Source: Centipeda felix (GTDB taxonomy: Bacteria; Bacillota; Negativicutes; Selenomonadales; Selenomonadaceae). Taken from it: a stretch of 64,000 nt of DNA. A program made the translations under genes and the position numbers. Each line of letters begins with the position of its first letter. Position 1 is the first letter of the stretch. Shown here in pieces: positions 53,004-63,138 of the stretch. The notes below the pieces were generated by a model. It was not told the DNA's origin, searched no databases, and saw only the letters and a list, made by a program, of their open reading frames with translations. The DNA lies in NCBI RefSeq assembly GCF_900186465.1, contig NZ_LT891947.1, positions 51,956 to 115,955 on the forward strand. The letters are read 5' to 3'.

Positions 53004-54281
53004 ATGGAAACCTTGGCCGCAATCATTTTTGTCGTGATGTATATGGTGATCGTGTCGGAGAAGATCCACCGTACGGTTGCCGCGATGATCGGCGCAGTGC
53101 TCATGATGCTGCTCGGCATCCTCTCACAGGAGGTCGCGCTGCACCATGTGGACTTTGAGACGCTCGGGCTGCTCGTCGGGATGATGGTGCTCGTCGGCGT
53201 GACGAAGGAGACGGGGCTCTTTGACTACGTCGCCATCAAGGCGGCGAAATCTGCACAGGCGGAACCGCGCCGCATCCTCGTCTACCTCTGCGTGATCACG
53301 GCGGTATTCTCCGCCTTCCTCGACAATGTGACGACGGTGCTGCTCATGGTGCCGGTGACGTTCAGCATCACAAAGATTCTGAAACTCGATCCGATGCCGT
53401 ATCTGCTGACGCAGATCATCGCCTCGAACATCGGCGGAACGGCGACCCTCATCGGCGACCCGCCGAACATTATGATCGGCAGTGCGGTCAAGGAACTGAC
53501 CTTCGTCATGTTCATCGAACATCTCGCACCGATCGCCATTGTCTGTATGGTGGTTGTGCTCTTTATCATGGCGACGATCTACCGCAAGCAGCTCGTGACG
53601 ACGCCGGAGCTGCAGGCAGAGCTGATGCAGATGGACGAGAAGGCGGCGATCACGGATCACGCCCTGCTGAAGCGTGCACTGTTCGTGCTGGGACTGACGA
53701 TCCTCGGATTTTTCACACACTCCTTTACGCATATTGGGTCCTCGCTCATCGCTCTCTCGGGCGGCTTCCTGCTGCTCCTCCTCGCGGGCGGCAGCGAGCA
53801 CCTCGTGGAAAAGGCGATGCACGCGGTCGAGTGGCCGACGATCTTCTTCTTCATCGGACTCTTTATCGCGGTCGGCGGTCTGATCGAGGTCGGCATCATC
53901 GCCCAGCTCGCGGAGACGGCGGTCAATGCGACGGGCGGCGACCTGACGGCGACATCGCTCCTCATCCTCTGGATGAGTGCGATCATCTCATCCGTTCTGG
54001 ACAACATCCCGTTCGTCGCGACGATGATTCCGCTCATTCAGAACATGGGCGCGATGGGCATCGCGAACCTTGAGCCGCTCTGGTGGTCACTCGCGCTCGG
54101 CGCGTGCCTCGGCGGCAACGGAACGCTCGTCGGCGCCTCGGCGAACCTCATCGTGGCGGGGATGGCGGCGGAGCGCGGCGTGCACATCAGCTTCGTCCGC
54201 TACTTCAAGATCGGCTTCCCGCTCATGCTGCTCACGATCGTCCTCTCGACGGTCTACGTCTACGTGCGCTATCTGCTCTGA
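53004..54281 (+). CDS. ArsB/NhaD-type anion or Na+/H+ transporter
   Basis: A 425-residue protein with about 11 membrane helices. DNVTTVLLMVPVTF, ASNIGGTATLIGDPPNIMIGS and the second repeat SAIISSVLDNIPFVATMIPL...LGACLGGNGTLVGASANLI are hallmark motifs of the ArsB/NhaD permease group in the ion-transporter superfamily. Ion specificity is not clear. AAAGGAGG precedes the ATG. Monocistronic; a MITE follows six bases after the stop. Confidence 0.8.
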   Translation: METLAAIIFVVMYMVIVSEKIHRTVAAMIGAVLMMLLGILSQEVALHHVDFETLGLLVGMMVLVGVTKETGLFDYVAIKAAKSAQAEPRRILVYLCVITAVFSAFLDNVTTVLLMVPVTFSITKILKLDPMPYLLTQIIASNIGGTATLIGDPPNIMIGSAVKELTFVMFIEHLAPIAIVCMVVVLFIMATIYRKQLVTTPELQAELMQMDEKAAITDHALLKRALFVLGLTILGFFTHSFTHIGSSLIALSGGFLLLLLAGGSEHLVEKAMHAVEWPTIFFFIGLFIAVGGLIEVGIIAQLAETAVNATGGDLTATSLLILWMSAIISSVLDNIPFVATMIPLIQNMGAMGIANLEPLWWSLALGACLGGNGTLVGASANLIVAGMAAERGVHISFVRYFKIGFPLMLLTIVLSTVYVYVRYLL

Positions 54282-54286
54282 AATAT

Positions 54287-54449
54287 AGGAAGCACTGATA
54301 AATTCGGCACTACCATCTTAACGCATCTTTTTCGCCCGCTTTTCGTTAGCAAATCCTCCACATAGTCTTTGCTATGCGTCCGGTTTGCTGCCTCAATCGG
54401 ACAAAAAATCTACGTCAATATGGCAGACCTCATTTTATCAGCGATTCCT
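54287..54449 (+). mobile_element. MITE-like element, copy 7 (163 bp)
   Basis: Full-length copy with AGGAAGCACTGATAAATTC and TTTATCAGCGATTCCT ends, flanked by AT-rich sequence. The following 54450-54622 holds a GACACCGAC...GTCGGTGTC-like inverted repeat (GAGACACCGA/TCGGTGTCTC, 54521-54550, then TTTTTG), which could be a terminator, and the ribosome site of maf. Confidence 0.82.
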
Positions 54450-54622
54450 ATAAAAGAAAATTATTCTTTGCAGGAAAATAGAGCGTTTGCGCGAATCAAA
54501 TAAATACAGGAAAATTGTGGGAGACACCGACACAGTTTCGGTGTCTCTCTTTTTGACCGAGAAATATTTGCTTTCTGTGCTCTGCATGGAGAGCAGGGAG
54601 TATCATCAGGCAGGAGGGAGCT

Positions 54623-55204
54623 ATGTTTATTCTTGCATCAGCATCACCGCGCCGCCGCGCGCTCCTGCGCCAGATCGGGGCGCAGTTCGTCTCGATTACG
54701 CCCGCTGTCGCGGAGCGCAAGGACGGGGAGCACCCGCGCGACGATGTGATCTACAATGCGCTGATGAAGGCGCGCAAGGTGGCGGCGGAGTACCCCGACC
54801 ACGCCGTCCTCGGGGCGGATACGGCGATTGTCCTCGGCGGCAAGTCGTTCGGCAAGCCGCGCGACGCCGAGGAGGCGCGCCACATCCTCTCCCTGCTGGA
54901 GGGGCGTCAGCACACGGTACTGACGGGGATCGCGTGGGTCGTGGATGGACGCGTGGTCACGGACGCGACGGAGACGACGGTGCGTTTTGCGCCGATGTCG
55001 CCGGCGGAGATCGCCGCATACGTGGCGACGGGCGAACCGATGGGCAAGGCGGGAGCGTATGCGATTCAGGGGCGCGCGGCCGTCTACATCGAGGAGATCC
55101 ACGGCTCGTTCTCGAATGTCGTCGGGCTGCCTCTCTACGCCGTGGCGGCACTCGCGCGCACGGCGGGCGTCGTCATGGAGGCAGCGGACGATGCCTCTCT
55201 CTGA
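54623..55204 (+). CDS. maf: Maf-family nucleotide pyrophosphatase
   Basis: A 193-residue Maf protein: FILASASPRRRALLRQIG, VLGADTAIVLGGKSFGKPRDAEEARHILSLLEG and the late EPMGKAGAYAIQGRAAVYIEEIHGSFSNVVGLPL. It hydrolyses dTTP/UTP or modified nucleotides, and is linked to septum formation. GGAGGGAG before the ATG; overlaps radC by 14 bases, the common maf-radC order in Firmicutes. Confidence 0.92.
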   Translation: MFILASASPRRRALLRQIGAQFVSITPAVAERKDGEHPRDDVIYNALMKARKVAAEYPDHAVLGADTAIVLGGKSFGKPRDAEEARHILSLLEGRQHTVLTGIAWVVDGRVVTDATETTVRFAPMSPAEIAAYVATGEPMGKAGAYAIQGRAAVYIEEIHGSFSNVVGLPLYAVAALARTAGVVMEAADDASL

Positions 55205-55868
55205 CCTCCCGCACGGGGAGCTGCCGCGCGAGCGGCTTCTGGCGCATGGGGCGGCGGTGCTCAGCGACGCGGAGCTGCTGGCCGTTCTCCTGCGGACGGG
55301 GCGGACGGGAGAGCATGTCCTCGATCTCGCACGCGGCATCGTCGCGCAGTTTCGGGAGGAGGGGCTCGCGGCGATCCTGCGCATGCCAGCCGCCGAGTTT
55401 GCACGCATCCCGGGCATCGGCGGGGCAAAGGCGGCGACGGTACTCGCCGCCTTAGAGCTCGGCCGACGCGCCTACGCGGGGACGCACGGGATGCCGCACC
55501 TGAACGAGGCGGCGGATGTGATGACGCTCCTTTCGGCGCGCTGCCATGCGGAGCGACGCGAGCACTTCTTCGTCCTGCCGCTCTCGGCAAAGAACGAGCT
55601 GCTGATGCTCGCCGATGTGTCGACGGGGACGCTCACGAATGCGCTGGTGCACCCGCGCGAGGTATTCGAGCCCGCGATCCGCTGCGGCGCGGCGCATGTG
55701 ATCGTCGCACACAACCACCCGAGCGGCGACCCCACGCCGAGCGCGGAGGATCACCGCCTCACACGCAGTCTGTACGAGGCGGGGAAACTGCTCGGCATCC
55801 CTGTGACGGATCATGTCGTCGTCGCGCGGGACGGTTTCTTCAGCTTTGCCGAGGAGGGGCTGCTGTAA
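55191..55868 (+). CDS. radC: RadC-type JAB-domain protein
   Basis: A 225-residue protein with an N-terminal helix-hairpin-helix part (RIPGIGGAKAATVLAALELGRR) and a C-terminal JAMM metal site HVIVAHNHPSGDPTPSAED. RadC is widely present but its role in DNA repair is not proven. Start within the end of maf. Confidence 0.9.
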   Translation: MPLSDLPHGELPRERLLAHGAAVLSDAELLAVLLRTGRTGEHVLDLARGIVAQFREEGLAAILRMPAAEFARIPGIGGAKAATVLAALELGRRAYAGTHGMPHLNEAADVMTLLSARCHAERREHFFVLPLSAKNELLMLADVSTGTLTNALVHPREVFEPAIRCGAAHVIVAHNHPSGDPTPSAEDHRLTRSLYEAGKLLGIPVTDHVVVARDGFFSFAEEGLL

Positions 55869-55959
55869 TACTTTTTTTTCACAGAAAAAGGATTTGCCGT
55901 TTTATCATCGAAATATACAGATAACGTAACTAACAATATGCAGCAAATTAGGAGGGATT

Positions 55960-56343
55960 ATGATGAGTGACATCAAGAAAATTCTCGTCCCTGTGGATGG
56001 TTCGGTCAACGGCTGCAAGGCTGTGGACGAGGCGCTCTCGATCGCGGAAAAATGCGGTGCGGAGCTGGATTTTGTCTACGTCGCGAGCAACATCAACAAG
56101 GATATCCCGAGCCATATCGTCTTTGACCGTATCTGGGAGAAGCTGCCCGAGAGCCTGACGGCGCGCAAGCACGTCAAGAGCGGGCACGTCGCCAAGTGCA
56201 TTCTGGAGCTGGCCGATGAGGAGAAGGCGGATATCATCATCATGGGCAGCCGTGGTCTCGGCCTCCTCAAGGGCGTATTTATTGGCAGCGTCAGCCAGAA
56301 GGTGGTGGAGGAGTCGAAGATCCCCGTCATGGTCGTCAAATAG
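55960..56343 (+). CDS. Universal stress protein (UspA family)
   Basis: A 127-residue Usp domain with ILVPVDGSVNGCKAVDEAL and the ATP-binding IIMGSRGLGLLKGVFIGSVSQKVVEESKIPVMVV. A single cytoplasmic domain. TTAGGAGGG before the ATG; the second ATG at 55963 is also possible. Confidence 0.9.
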   Translation: MMSDIKKILVPVDGSVNGCKAVDEALSIAEKCGAELDFVYVASNINKDIPSHIVFDRIWEKLPESLTARKHVKSGHVAKCILELADEEKADIIIMGSRGLGLLKGVFIGSVSQKVVEESKIPVMVVK

Positions 56344-56354
56344 GAGGTGCAGCC

Positions 56355-57362
56355 ATGACGGTACGTGAGCGTTTGGAGGAGCAGGAGGCGGCTCTGCTGT
56401 CGCCGCTGGCGGCGCGCAGCGTGGATGCATCGCGCAGTCATCCGATGGCGGAGTGCCCCTTTCGCACAAAGTTCCAACGCGACCGTGACCGCATTCTGCA
56501 TTCCAAGTCCTTTCGCCGGCTAAAGCACAAGACGCAGGTCTACATCGTGGCGGGCGACCACTACCGCACGCGCATGACGCACAGCCTTGAGGTGGCGCAG
56601 ATCTCGCGCACGATCGCGCGGAGTCTGCGGCTCAACGAGGATCTGACGGAGGCGATCGCCCTCGGGCACGATGTCGGACATACGCCGTTCGGACATGCGG
56701 GCGAGGCGGTGATGGAGGAGATCCTCGGGCATTTTGCCCACAACGAGCAGAGCCTGCGCATGGTGGAGATCCTAGAGCGCGGCGGGCACGGGCTGAACCT
56801 TACGGGCGCGGTGCGCGACGGCATCCTGAACCACACGGGAAAGGGGATGCCGTCGACGTTTGAGGGACGCATTGTCCGCATCGCCGACCGCATCGCCTAC
56901 CTCTGCCACGACTATGACGACAGCCTGCGTGCGGGGCTCCTCACGGCGGATGATCTGCCGGCAGAGGTGCGCGACGCGTTCGGTACGGATACGTCGGCGA
57001 TGATCACAAGCATGGTGTCGGATATGATCGTCACCTCGGAGGCACGCGGCGACGCGGCGCTCTCTCCGGAGGTGCAGCATGTGATGGATGCGTTCCGCAG
57101 CTTTATGTTCGAGCACATCTATCATTCCAAGACGCTCGCGCACGAGCGCGCACAGGCGGGCTATGTCCTGCGTGCGCTGATGGATCACTTCACCGTGTAC
57201 TTTGACACGCTGCCGCGCGAGTTTATCGCGCGGGCGGAGCGGTGGGGGCGCGAGCAGTGCGTCGTGGACTACGTGGCAGGGCTGACGGACAGCTACGCCG
57301 TCGCGCTGTTCCGCGAGATCTACATCCCGCCCGTCGATCAGATGACCATCAAACCGATATGA
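56355..57362 (+). CDS. dgt: dGTP triphosphohydrolase-like HD protein
   Basis: A 335-residue HD-domain protein: FRRLKHKTQVYIVAGDHYRTRMTHSLEVAQISRTIARSL and ALGHDVGHTPFGHAGEAVM hold the metal-binding H...HD...D set. Such shorter Dgt proteins split dNTPs to deoxynucleoside and triphosphate. In many Firmicutes dgt lies just before dnaG and rpoD, as here. GGAGG before the ATG. Confidence 0.88.
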   Translation: MTVRERLEEQEAALLSPLAARSVDASRSHPMAECPFRTKFQRDRDRILHSKSFRRLKHKTQVYIVAGDHYRTRMTHSLEVAQISRTIARSLRLNEDLTEAIALGHDVGHTPFGHAGEAVMEEILGHFAHNEQSLRMVEILERGGHGLNLTGAVRDGILNHTGKGMPSTFEGRIVRIADRIAYLCHDYDDSLRAGLLTADDLPAEVRDAFGTDTSAMITSMVSDMIVTSEARGDAALSPEVQHVMDAFRSFMFEHIYHSKTLAHERAQAGYVLRALMDHFTVYFDTLPREFIARAERWGREQCVVDYVAGLTDSYAVALFREIYIPPVDQMTIKPI

Positions 57363-57374
57363 GTGTTGGATGTG

Positions 57375-57540
57375 GTGATGCTCTTCGCGAACGCTTAGTT
57401 GCGCAAGTGATCGCGTTCTCGTTCGCCTAAATACCGGCGCACTTCTTAAACGCGCTTCGCTTGAACGAAAGAAGTACGCCAGGGGCGAGTCGCCCGCTTT
57501 ACTCACTTGCTTCACTAGGGTTCGCTCAGGTGCATCACCT
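57375..57540 (-). repeat. Large-hairpin repeat family, copy 3 (reverse)
   Basis: Nested inverted repeat: outer TGATGC/GCATCA, then CGCAAGTGA/TCACTTGC, inner GGCGCACTTCTT (57436-57447)/AAGAAGTACGCC (57469-57480), with the same loop and GGTATTTAGGC in reverse. It lies between dgt and dnaG. Confidence 0.75.
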
Positions 57541-57588
57541 CGACCGTCAGCCCTACCACAATTTACAATAAAGAAGGAGAAACCACCT

Positions 57589-58762
57589 ATGCGTGACCCG
57601 AGGATGGAGGCGTTCGTGCAGCAGGTGCGCGCAGGAACGGACATCCTCGCCGTCGTGCAGAGCTATGTATCTCTGAAGCGCAAGGGCAACCGCTACTGGG
57701 GCTGCTGCCCGTTCCACAGCGAAAAGACCGCATCGTTTTCCGTTGTGCCGTCGGAAGGCTTTTTTTACTGCTTCGGCTGCCATGCGGGCGGCGATGCGTT
57801 CAAATTTCTCTCGCTCATCGAGCACATCACCCCGTTTGAGGCGATCCTGCGGCAGGCGGAGCAGCTCGGCATCGAGCGCCCCGCACGCAAGCGCGACGCA
57901 CAGGTACACATATAGAAGTGTATAACAGACAGGATGTGGGCCACCCTGCCCGAGCCACACGCCCAGCGCACCATGTTTTGTGAAAATCCTCCTCCTGCCC
58001 GACGGCAAGGATCCCGATGAGTACGTGCGCACGCACGGCGCGGATGCGTTCCGCGCCCTCGTCGAGACGGCCGTGCCCGCGCCCGCCTTCCACCTGCGCC
58101 ATATCCGCGCGCAGATGGCGGACGGCATCGAGGGACAGCGTACGGCGCTGCGCGCGATGCTGCCCGTCCTCGCGGAGCTGGATCCTGTGGAGCGCGCTGC
58201 ATACGTGCGCCGCACGGCGGCAGAGCTCTTTCTCGACGAGGGGGTCGTTGCCGACGCTCTGCGCCGCTGGCTGCGGCGCGGTGGTGCGGCAGAGGAACCT
58301 GCCGCACCCACTGCGGGCACGCCCGTACGACGTGCGGATCGTGCCCTGCAGCGCGCAGGGCGACAGCTCATCGCGGCCGTGCGGCAGGATCCCGATTTCC
58401 TCGCGCAGATCACGGCGGCCGTGCCGCTCGATGCGTTTCCCGATGAATTCTTCGGCACGATTTTTTGCGCCGTTGCCGCGCAGATCGCGGCGGGGGGCGT
58501 GATTGATGCGGATTTTATCGCGGCGCAGCCGGCGGAGGAGAGCGCGGAGATCACGCGTGCGCTGGTCGAGGAGCCGCCCACGTCGGAGGCACGCGCGGGT
58601 GCGCTCGCGGTATTTCGGCGGGCGCATTTGACCGCTGCCCTCGCACAGCATACACATCGTGCAGAAACGATGATGCAGGAAGGAAAAGCGGGCTACGTTG
58701 ACGAATTAAACGCAGTGAAGCGCATTCAGGATGAGCTTGCCCACATCGGCACACAGGAATAA
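57589..58762 (+). pseudogene. dnaG: DNA primase gene lacking its catalytic core
   Basis: Two separate pieces. 57589-57915 (108 residues) is the zinc-binding domain of DnaG (C-x2-H...C-x2-C in CCPFHSEKTASFSVVPSEGFFYCFGCHAGGDAFKF). 57980-58762 (260 residues, different frame) begins at ILLLPDGKDPDEYVRTHG, which in normal DnaG is near residue 330, and runs to the helicase-binding end. Residues about 106-325, holding the RNA polymerase and TOPRIM catalytic parts, are absent and replaced by about 65 bases that include a dispersed repeat. As primase is essential, either another dnaG exists or this is an assembly fault. Confidence 0.85.
57933..57985 (+). repeat. 53-bp dispersed repeat, copy 2, inside dnaG
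   Basis: GATGTGGGCCACCCTGCCCG to TGTTTTGTGAAAA, about 80% identical to 52753-52805. It is preceded by AGAAGTGTATAACAGACAG (57914-57932), a 17/19 match to the Tn5 mosaic end. Confidence 0.6.
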
Positions 58763-58776
58763 ATATGCAGATTCCT

Positions 58777-58806
58777 TTAACAACGACCTGCGGTGAACGA
58801 TATAAT
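58777..58806 (+). promoter_or_regulatory. Promoter before the first rpoD gene
   Basis: TTAACA (58777-58782), 18 bp, TATAAT (58801-58806); lets rpoD be expressed apart from dnaG. Confidence 0.55.
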
Positions 58807-58856
58807 AAGTAATAGTAACTATTTAGAAAAAATACGAACTGAAAGGAGGGGGCAGC

Positions 58857-60002
58857 GTGCAGATCGCGGCATTACGAAAAGAAACGGAGCAGACGGCTAC
58901 GCCTGTAGAGATCATGGATCTGCTGAAGAAAGGCAGAGCAAACGGCGGGACACTCACCTGCAGTGAGCTGATGGACGCGCTCGCGCAGGACAGCGTGACC
59001 CCCGACGCAATGGATGCGCTGTATCAGCGCTGCATGGATGAGGGCATCGAGATCATCGACGATGCCGATGTCGGTGCAGAGGATGACGCAGCGGATTTCG
59101 CCGATGATTTGGAGGATAAGGACGAGACGGACGCCGATGTCGATATCGACCTCTCCGTACCCGAGGGTGTTGCGCTCGACGACCCCGTCCGCATGTACCT
59201 CAAGGAAATCGGGCGCGTTCCCCTGCTGACCGCAGAGGAGGAGGTCGATCTCGCACGCCGCATGGAGGCGGGCGATGAGACGGCACGCCACCGTCTGGAG
59301 GAGGCGAATCTGCGCCTCGTCGTCAGTATCGCGAAGCGGTACGTTGGGCGCGGCATGATGTTCCTCGATCTCATCCAAGAGGGGAATCTCGGGCTCCTGA
59401 AGGCGGTCGAGAAGTTCGACTACAGCAAGGGCTATAAATTCAGCACCTATGCGACGTGGTGGATCCGGCAGGCGATCACGCGTGCCATCGCCGACCAGGC
59501 GCGCACGATCCGCATCCCCGTGCACATGGTCGAGACGATCAATAAGTATATCCGCGTCTCGCGTCAGCTCCTGCAGGAGCTCGGCCGCGACCCGACGCCG
59601 GAGGAGATCGCGCACCGTATGGGACTGAGTGTGGCGCGCGTGCGTGAGATCATGAAGATCTCGCAGGAACCCGTGTCCCTTGAGACGCCGATCGGCGAGG
59701 AGGAGGACACACATCTTTCCGATTTTATCGAGGACGAGGCGGCACCCGACCCCGCAGATGCGGCGTCCATGCTGCTGCTCAAAGAACAGATCTCGGAGGT
59801 GCTGACGACGCTCGCCCCGCGTGAGGCGGAGGTGCTGCGTCTGCGGTTCGGCCTTGTGGACGGACGCTCCCGCACCCTCGAGGAGGTTGGACAGAACTTT
59901 GGCGTGACGCGTGAGCGCATCCGCCAGATCGAGGCAAAGGCTCTGCGGAAACTCAGACATCCCGTGCGCCTGCGCAAACTACAGGGAAATTTTGACGCGT
60001 AA
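58857..60002 (+). CDS. rpoD: RNA polymerase primary sigma factor, first copy
   Basis: A 381-residue sigma-70 factor from a GTG start after AAAGGAGG. Region 1.1 is short; 1.2 [26 protein letters not shown]; 2 [54 protein letters not shown] (core-binding and -10 recognition); 3; and 4 [29 protein letters not shown] (-35 recognition). A second, closely similar sigma gene follows 40 bases downstream. Confidence 0.9.
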   Translation: MQIAALRKETEQTATPVEIMDLLKKGRANGGTLTCSELMDALAQDSVTPDAMDALYQRCMDEGIEIIDDADVGAEDDAADFADDLEDKDETDADVDIDLSVPEGVALDDPVRMYLKEIGRVPLLTAEEEVDLARRMEAGDETARHRLEEANLRLVVSIAKRYVGRGMMFLDLIQEGNLGLLKAVEKFDYSKGYKFSTYATWWIRQAITRAIADQARTIRIPVHMVETINKYIRVSRQLLQELGRDPTPEEIAHRMGLSVARVREIMKISQEPVSLETPIGEEEDTHLSDFIEDEAAPDPADAASMLLLKEQISEVLTTLAPREAEVLRLRFGLVDGRSRTLEEVGQNFGVTRERIRQIEAKALRKLRHPVRLRKLQGNFDA

Positions 60003-60042
60003 GGTGGGAGAGCCTACCCAACATCGACAGGAGGACAGCCCT

Positions 60043-61155
<1,113 letters not shown>

Positions 61156-61182
61156 TTGGCGAAACTGCAGCCAACATTTTTC

Positions 61183-61211
61183 TTGACAGCGGGGCATACA
61201 GCCTTTATAAT
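61183..61211 (+). promoter_or_regulatory. Promoter of tRNA-Asn
   Basis: Perfect TTGACA (61183-61188), 17 bp, TATAAT (61206-61211). Confidence 0.9.
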
Positions 61212-61228
61212 ACGCTTGTCTGACACAT

Positions 61229-61304
61229 TCCTCGATAGCTCAGTCGGTAGAGCGTCTGACTGTTAATCAGAATGTCACTGGTTCGAGTCCAGTTCGAGGA
61301 GCCA
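61229..61304 (+). tRNA. tRNA-Asn (anticodon GTT)
   Basis: 76 bases: acceptor TCCTCGA/TCGAGGA, D arm with AGCTCAGTCGGTAGAGC, anticodon loop CTGTTAA (GTT at 61262-61264), T loop GTTCGAGTCC, and an encoded CCA end. Followed by a terminator. Confidence 0.97.
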
Positions 61305-61315
61305 TTTGAATTTTT

Positions 61316-61347
61316 GGAGTGTAACGGAGAGGTTACACTCCTTTCTT
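61316..61347 (+). terminator. Terminator after tRNA-Asn
   Basis: GGAGTGTAAC (61316-61325) pairs with GTTACACTCC (61332-61341), then TTTCTT. Confidence 0.82.
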
Positions 61348-61399
61348 ATATTTGTTTGCGGGTATGTGCCCCGCGTGTGAAACGACAAGGAGGGCGGCT

Positions 61400-62110
61400 A
61401 TGCAGCTCGATGCGCGGCTGGCGGCGATTGCGGCGCTTGTTCCGCACGGAACGACACTGGCGGACATCGGCGCAGACCATGCCTACCTCGCAGCGACGCT
61501 CGTCCTGCATGGACACGCACCGCGTGCGGTCGTCGGTGATCTCAGCGCGGGCGCATGCGAGGCGGCGCGGCGGACGGTCGGCGCACAGCGGCTCACACAG
61601 CAGATTGACGTGCGGCAGGGGGACGGGCTCTCCGTCCTCCTGCCGGGCGAGGCGGAGAGCATTGTCATCGCGGGCATGGGCGGCGCGCTCATCGCCGATA
61701 TCCTTGCGGGGGCACAGGACATCCTCGGGGACGTCGGGACGCTCGTCCTCCAACCGATGAACGGCGCAGAGAAGCTGCGCCGCTGGCTCTATGCACATGA
61801 CTGGACGATCGAGAAGGAGACGCTTGCCCGTGCGGGCGGACATCTCTATGAGATCATCCGCGCCGTGCACGGACACACGGCGATGCCCGATGAGGCGCTG
61901 CTCCACATCGGCACACAGCTCGTCCAGCAGCGCGACCCGCTCCTCGGCGAGCACATCGCGCGCAAGGCGGCGCGGCTCGCCCGTGCAGCAGAGGGCATGG
62001 AGGGGAGCGCGGAGGCGCGCCGGAGTGCGGAGTACCGCGAAACGGTGTCACTCTTGGCGGCACTGCGGACAATGCAGGCGCTCATCCATGCGGATCGACG
62101 AACATCCTAA
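61400..62110 (+). CDS. trmK: tRNA (adenine(22)-N1)-methyltransferase
   Basis: A 236-residue SAM methyltransferase of the TrmK type: LADIGADHAYLAATLVLHG (motif I), VIAGMGGALIADILAGA and LVLQPMNGAEKLRRWLYAHDW. It methylates A22 in tRNA-Ser. AAGGAGGG before the ATG. Position after rpoD and before the Nif3-like gene is the usual Firmicutes order. Confidence 0.88.
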   Translation: MQLDARLAAIAALVPHGTTLADIGADHAYLAATLVLHGHAPRAVVGDLSAGACEAARRTVGAQRLTQQIDVRQGDGLSVLLPGEAESIVIAGMGGALIADILAGAQDILGDVGTLVLQPMNGAEKLRRWLYAHDWTIEKETLARAGGHLYEIIRAVHGHTAMPDEALLHIGTQLVQQRDPLLGEHIARKAARLARAAEGMEGSAEARRSAEYRETVSLLAALRTMQALIHADRRTS

Positions 62111-62140
62111 GCCCCGTCGAAATGGGGGGGAGAAACCTAG

Positions 62141-62208
62141 CGCTCCCTAAGCCTCCCCCGTCACAACGGGGGAGGGGGACCGCTTGCGGTGGTGGGGGGC
62201 GCCTTGAA
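62141..62208 (-). repeat. Palindromic CCTCCCCCGT/ACGGGGGAGG repeat, copy 3 (reverse)
   Basis: CTCCCCCGT-caca-ACGGGGGAG followed by an ACCGCTTGCGGT hairpin, the reverse of copy 1 at 9963. Between trmK and the Nif3-like gene. Confidence 0.6.
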
Positions 62209-62316
62209 GAGAGCCGTCAACGGACACCAAAAACGATAGCGCAGCGCATCAAAAGAACGCACATCATTTTACGCACTCCCCCCATCGAAAACCCAACGCA
62301 TCTAAGGAGGTCACCT

Positions 62317-63126
62317 ATGCTCAGCTGTCAGGTCGTCATGAACGCCCTCGAACGCATCGCTCCGCATCATCTGGCGGAGGACTGGGACAACACAGGCCTG
62401 CTTGTCGGCAGCTTTTCACAGAAGGTGGAGCGCATCCTCGTCGCGCTCGACGTGGACGACACTGTCGTTGCCGAGGCCATCGAACGCAGAGCGGACATGA
62501 TCGTCGCGCATCACCCCGCGATCTTTCGCGGCATGAAGCAGCTGCGCACCGACCTCCCGCTCGGACGGCGGCTCGCCGCGCTCCTTACGCACGGCATCGC
62601 CGTCGCGGCAGCGCATACGAACCTCGACATCACACGCGGCGGCGTGAACGACGTCCTCGCAGAGCGTCTGGGACTGGAAAAGCTCAGCAGCTTCATCATG
62701 GTCGCGCAGGCGGACGGCAGCGCGGAGAGCCTCGGACGCATCGGCACGCTCCCCGCCCCCGTCGCCATCGACGACTTTGCCCATAGCGTGTGCGAGCGGC
62801 TCGGCGTCTCCCACGTGCGCCTCGTACGTGCCGCCGATCGCCCCGTACGGCGCGTGGCCGTTGTCGGCGGTGCGGGCGCGGAGTTTATCGACACAGCCGT
62901 GCGGCGCGGCGCAGATGTCTACCTCACGGGGGATGTCAAGTACCACGAGGCACAGCGCGCCGCCGAGCAGGGCATGCACCTCATCGACGCGGGGCATTTC
63001 GGCACGGAGCGCCCCGTTCTCCCCGTCCTCGCCGACCTCCTGCGCGCGGAGCTCGCGGCGGAGCACGGGACGGTGGAGATCCACGTGACCGAGACACAGC
63101 GCGACGTATTCGACGTCATTATATAG
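62317..63126 (+). CDS. Nif3-like dinuclear metal protein (DUF34)
   Basis: A 269-residue protein: LAEDWDNTGLLVG, ADMIVAHHPAIFRGM (metal-binding His pair), AAHTNLDITRGGVNDVLAERLGL and DAGHFGTERPVLPVLADLL. This is the short form without the inserted domain found in Bacillus members. Often annotated as GTP cyclohydrolase I type 2; the true reaction is uncertain. AAGGAGG before the ATG at 62317. Confidence 0.85.
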   Translation: MLSCQVVMNALERIAPHHLAEDWDNTGLLVGSFSQKVERILVALDVDDTVVAEAIERRADMIVAHHPAIFRGMKQLRTDLPLGRRLAALLTHGIAVAAAHTNLDITRGGVNDVLAERLGLEKLSSFIMVAQADGSAESLGRIGTLPAPVAIDDFAHSVCERLGVSHVRLVRAADRPVRRVAVVGGAGAEFIDTAVRRGADVYLTGDVKYHEAQRAAEQGMHLIDAGHFGTERPVLPVLADLLRAELAAEHGTVEIHVTETQRDVFDVII

Positions 63127-63138
63127 GAAAGGGAATCT

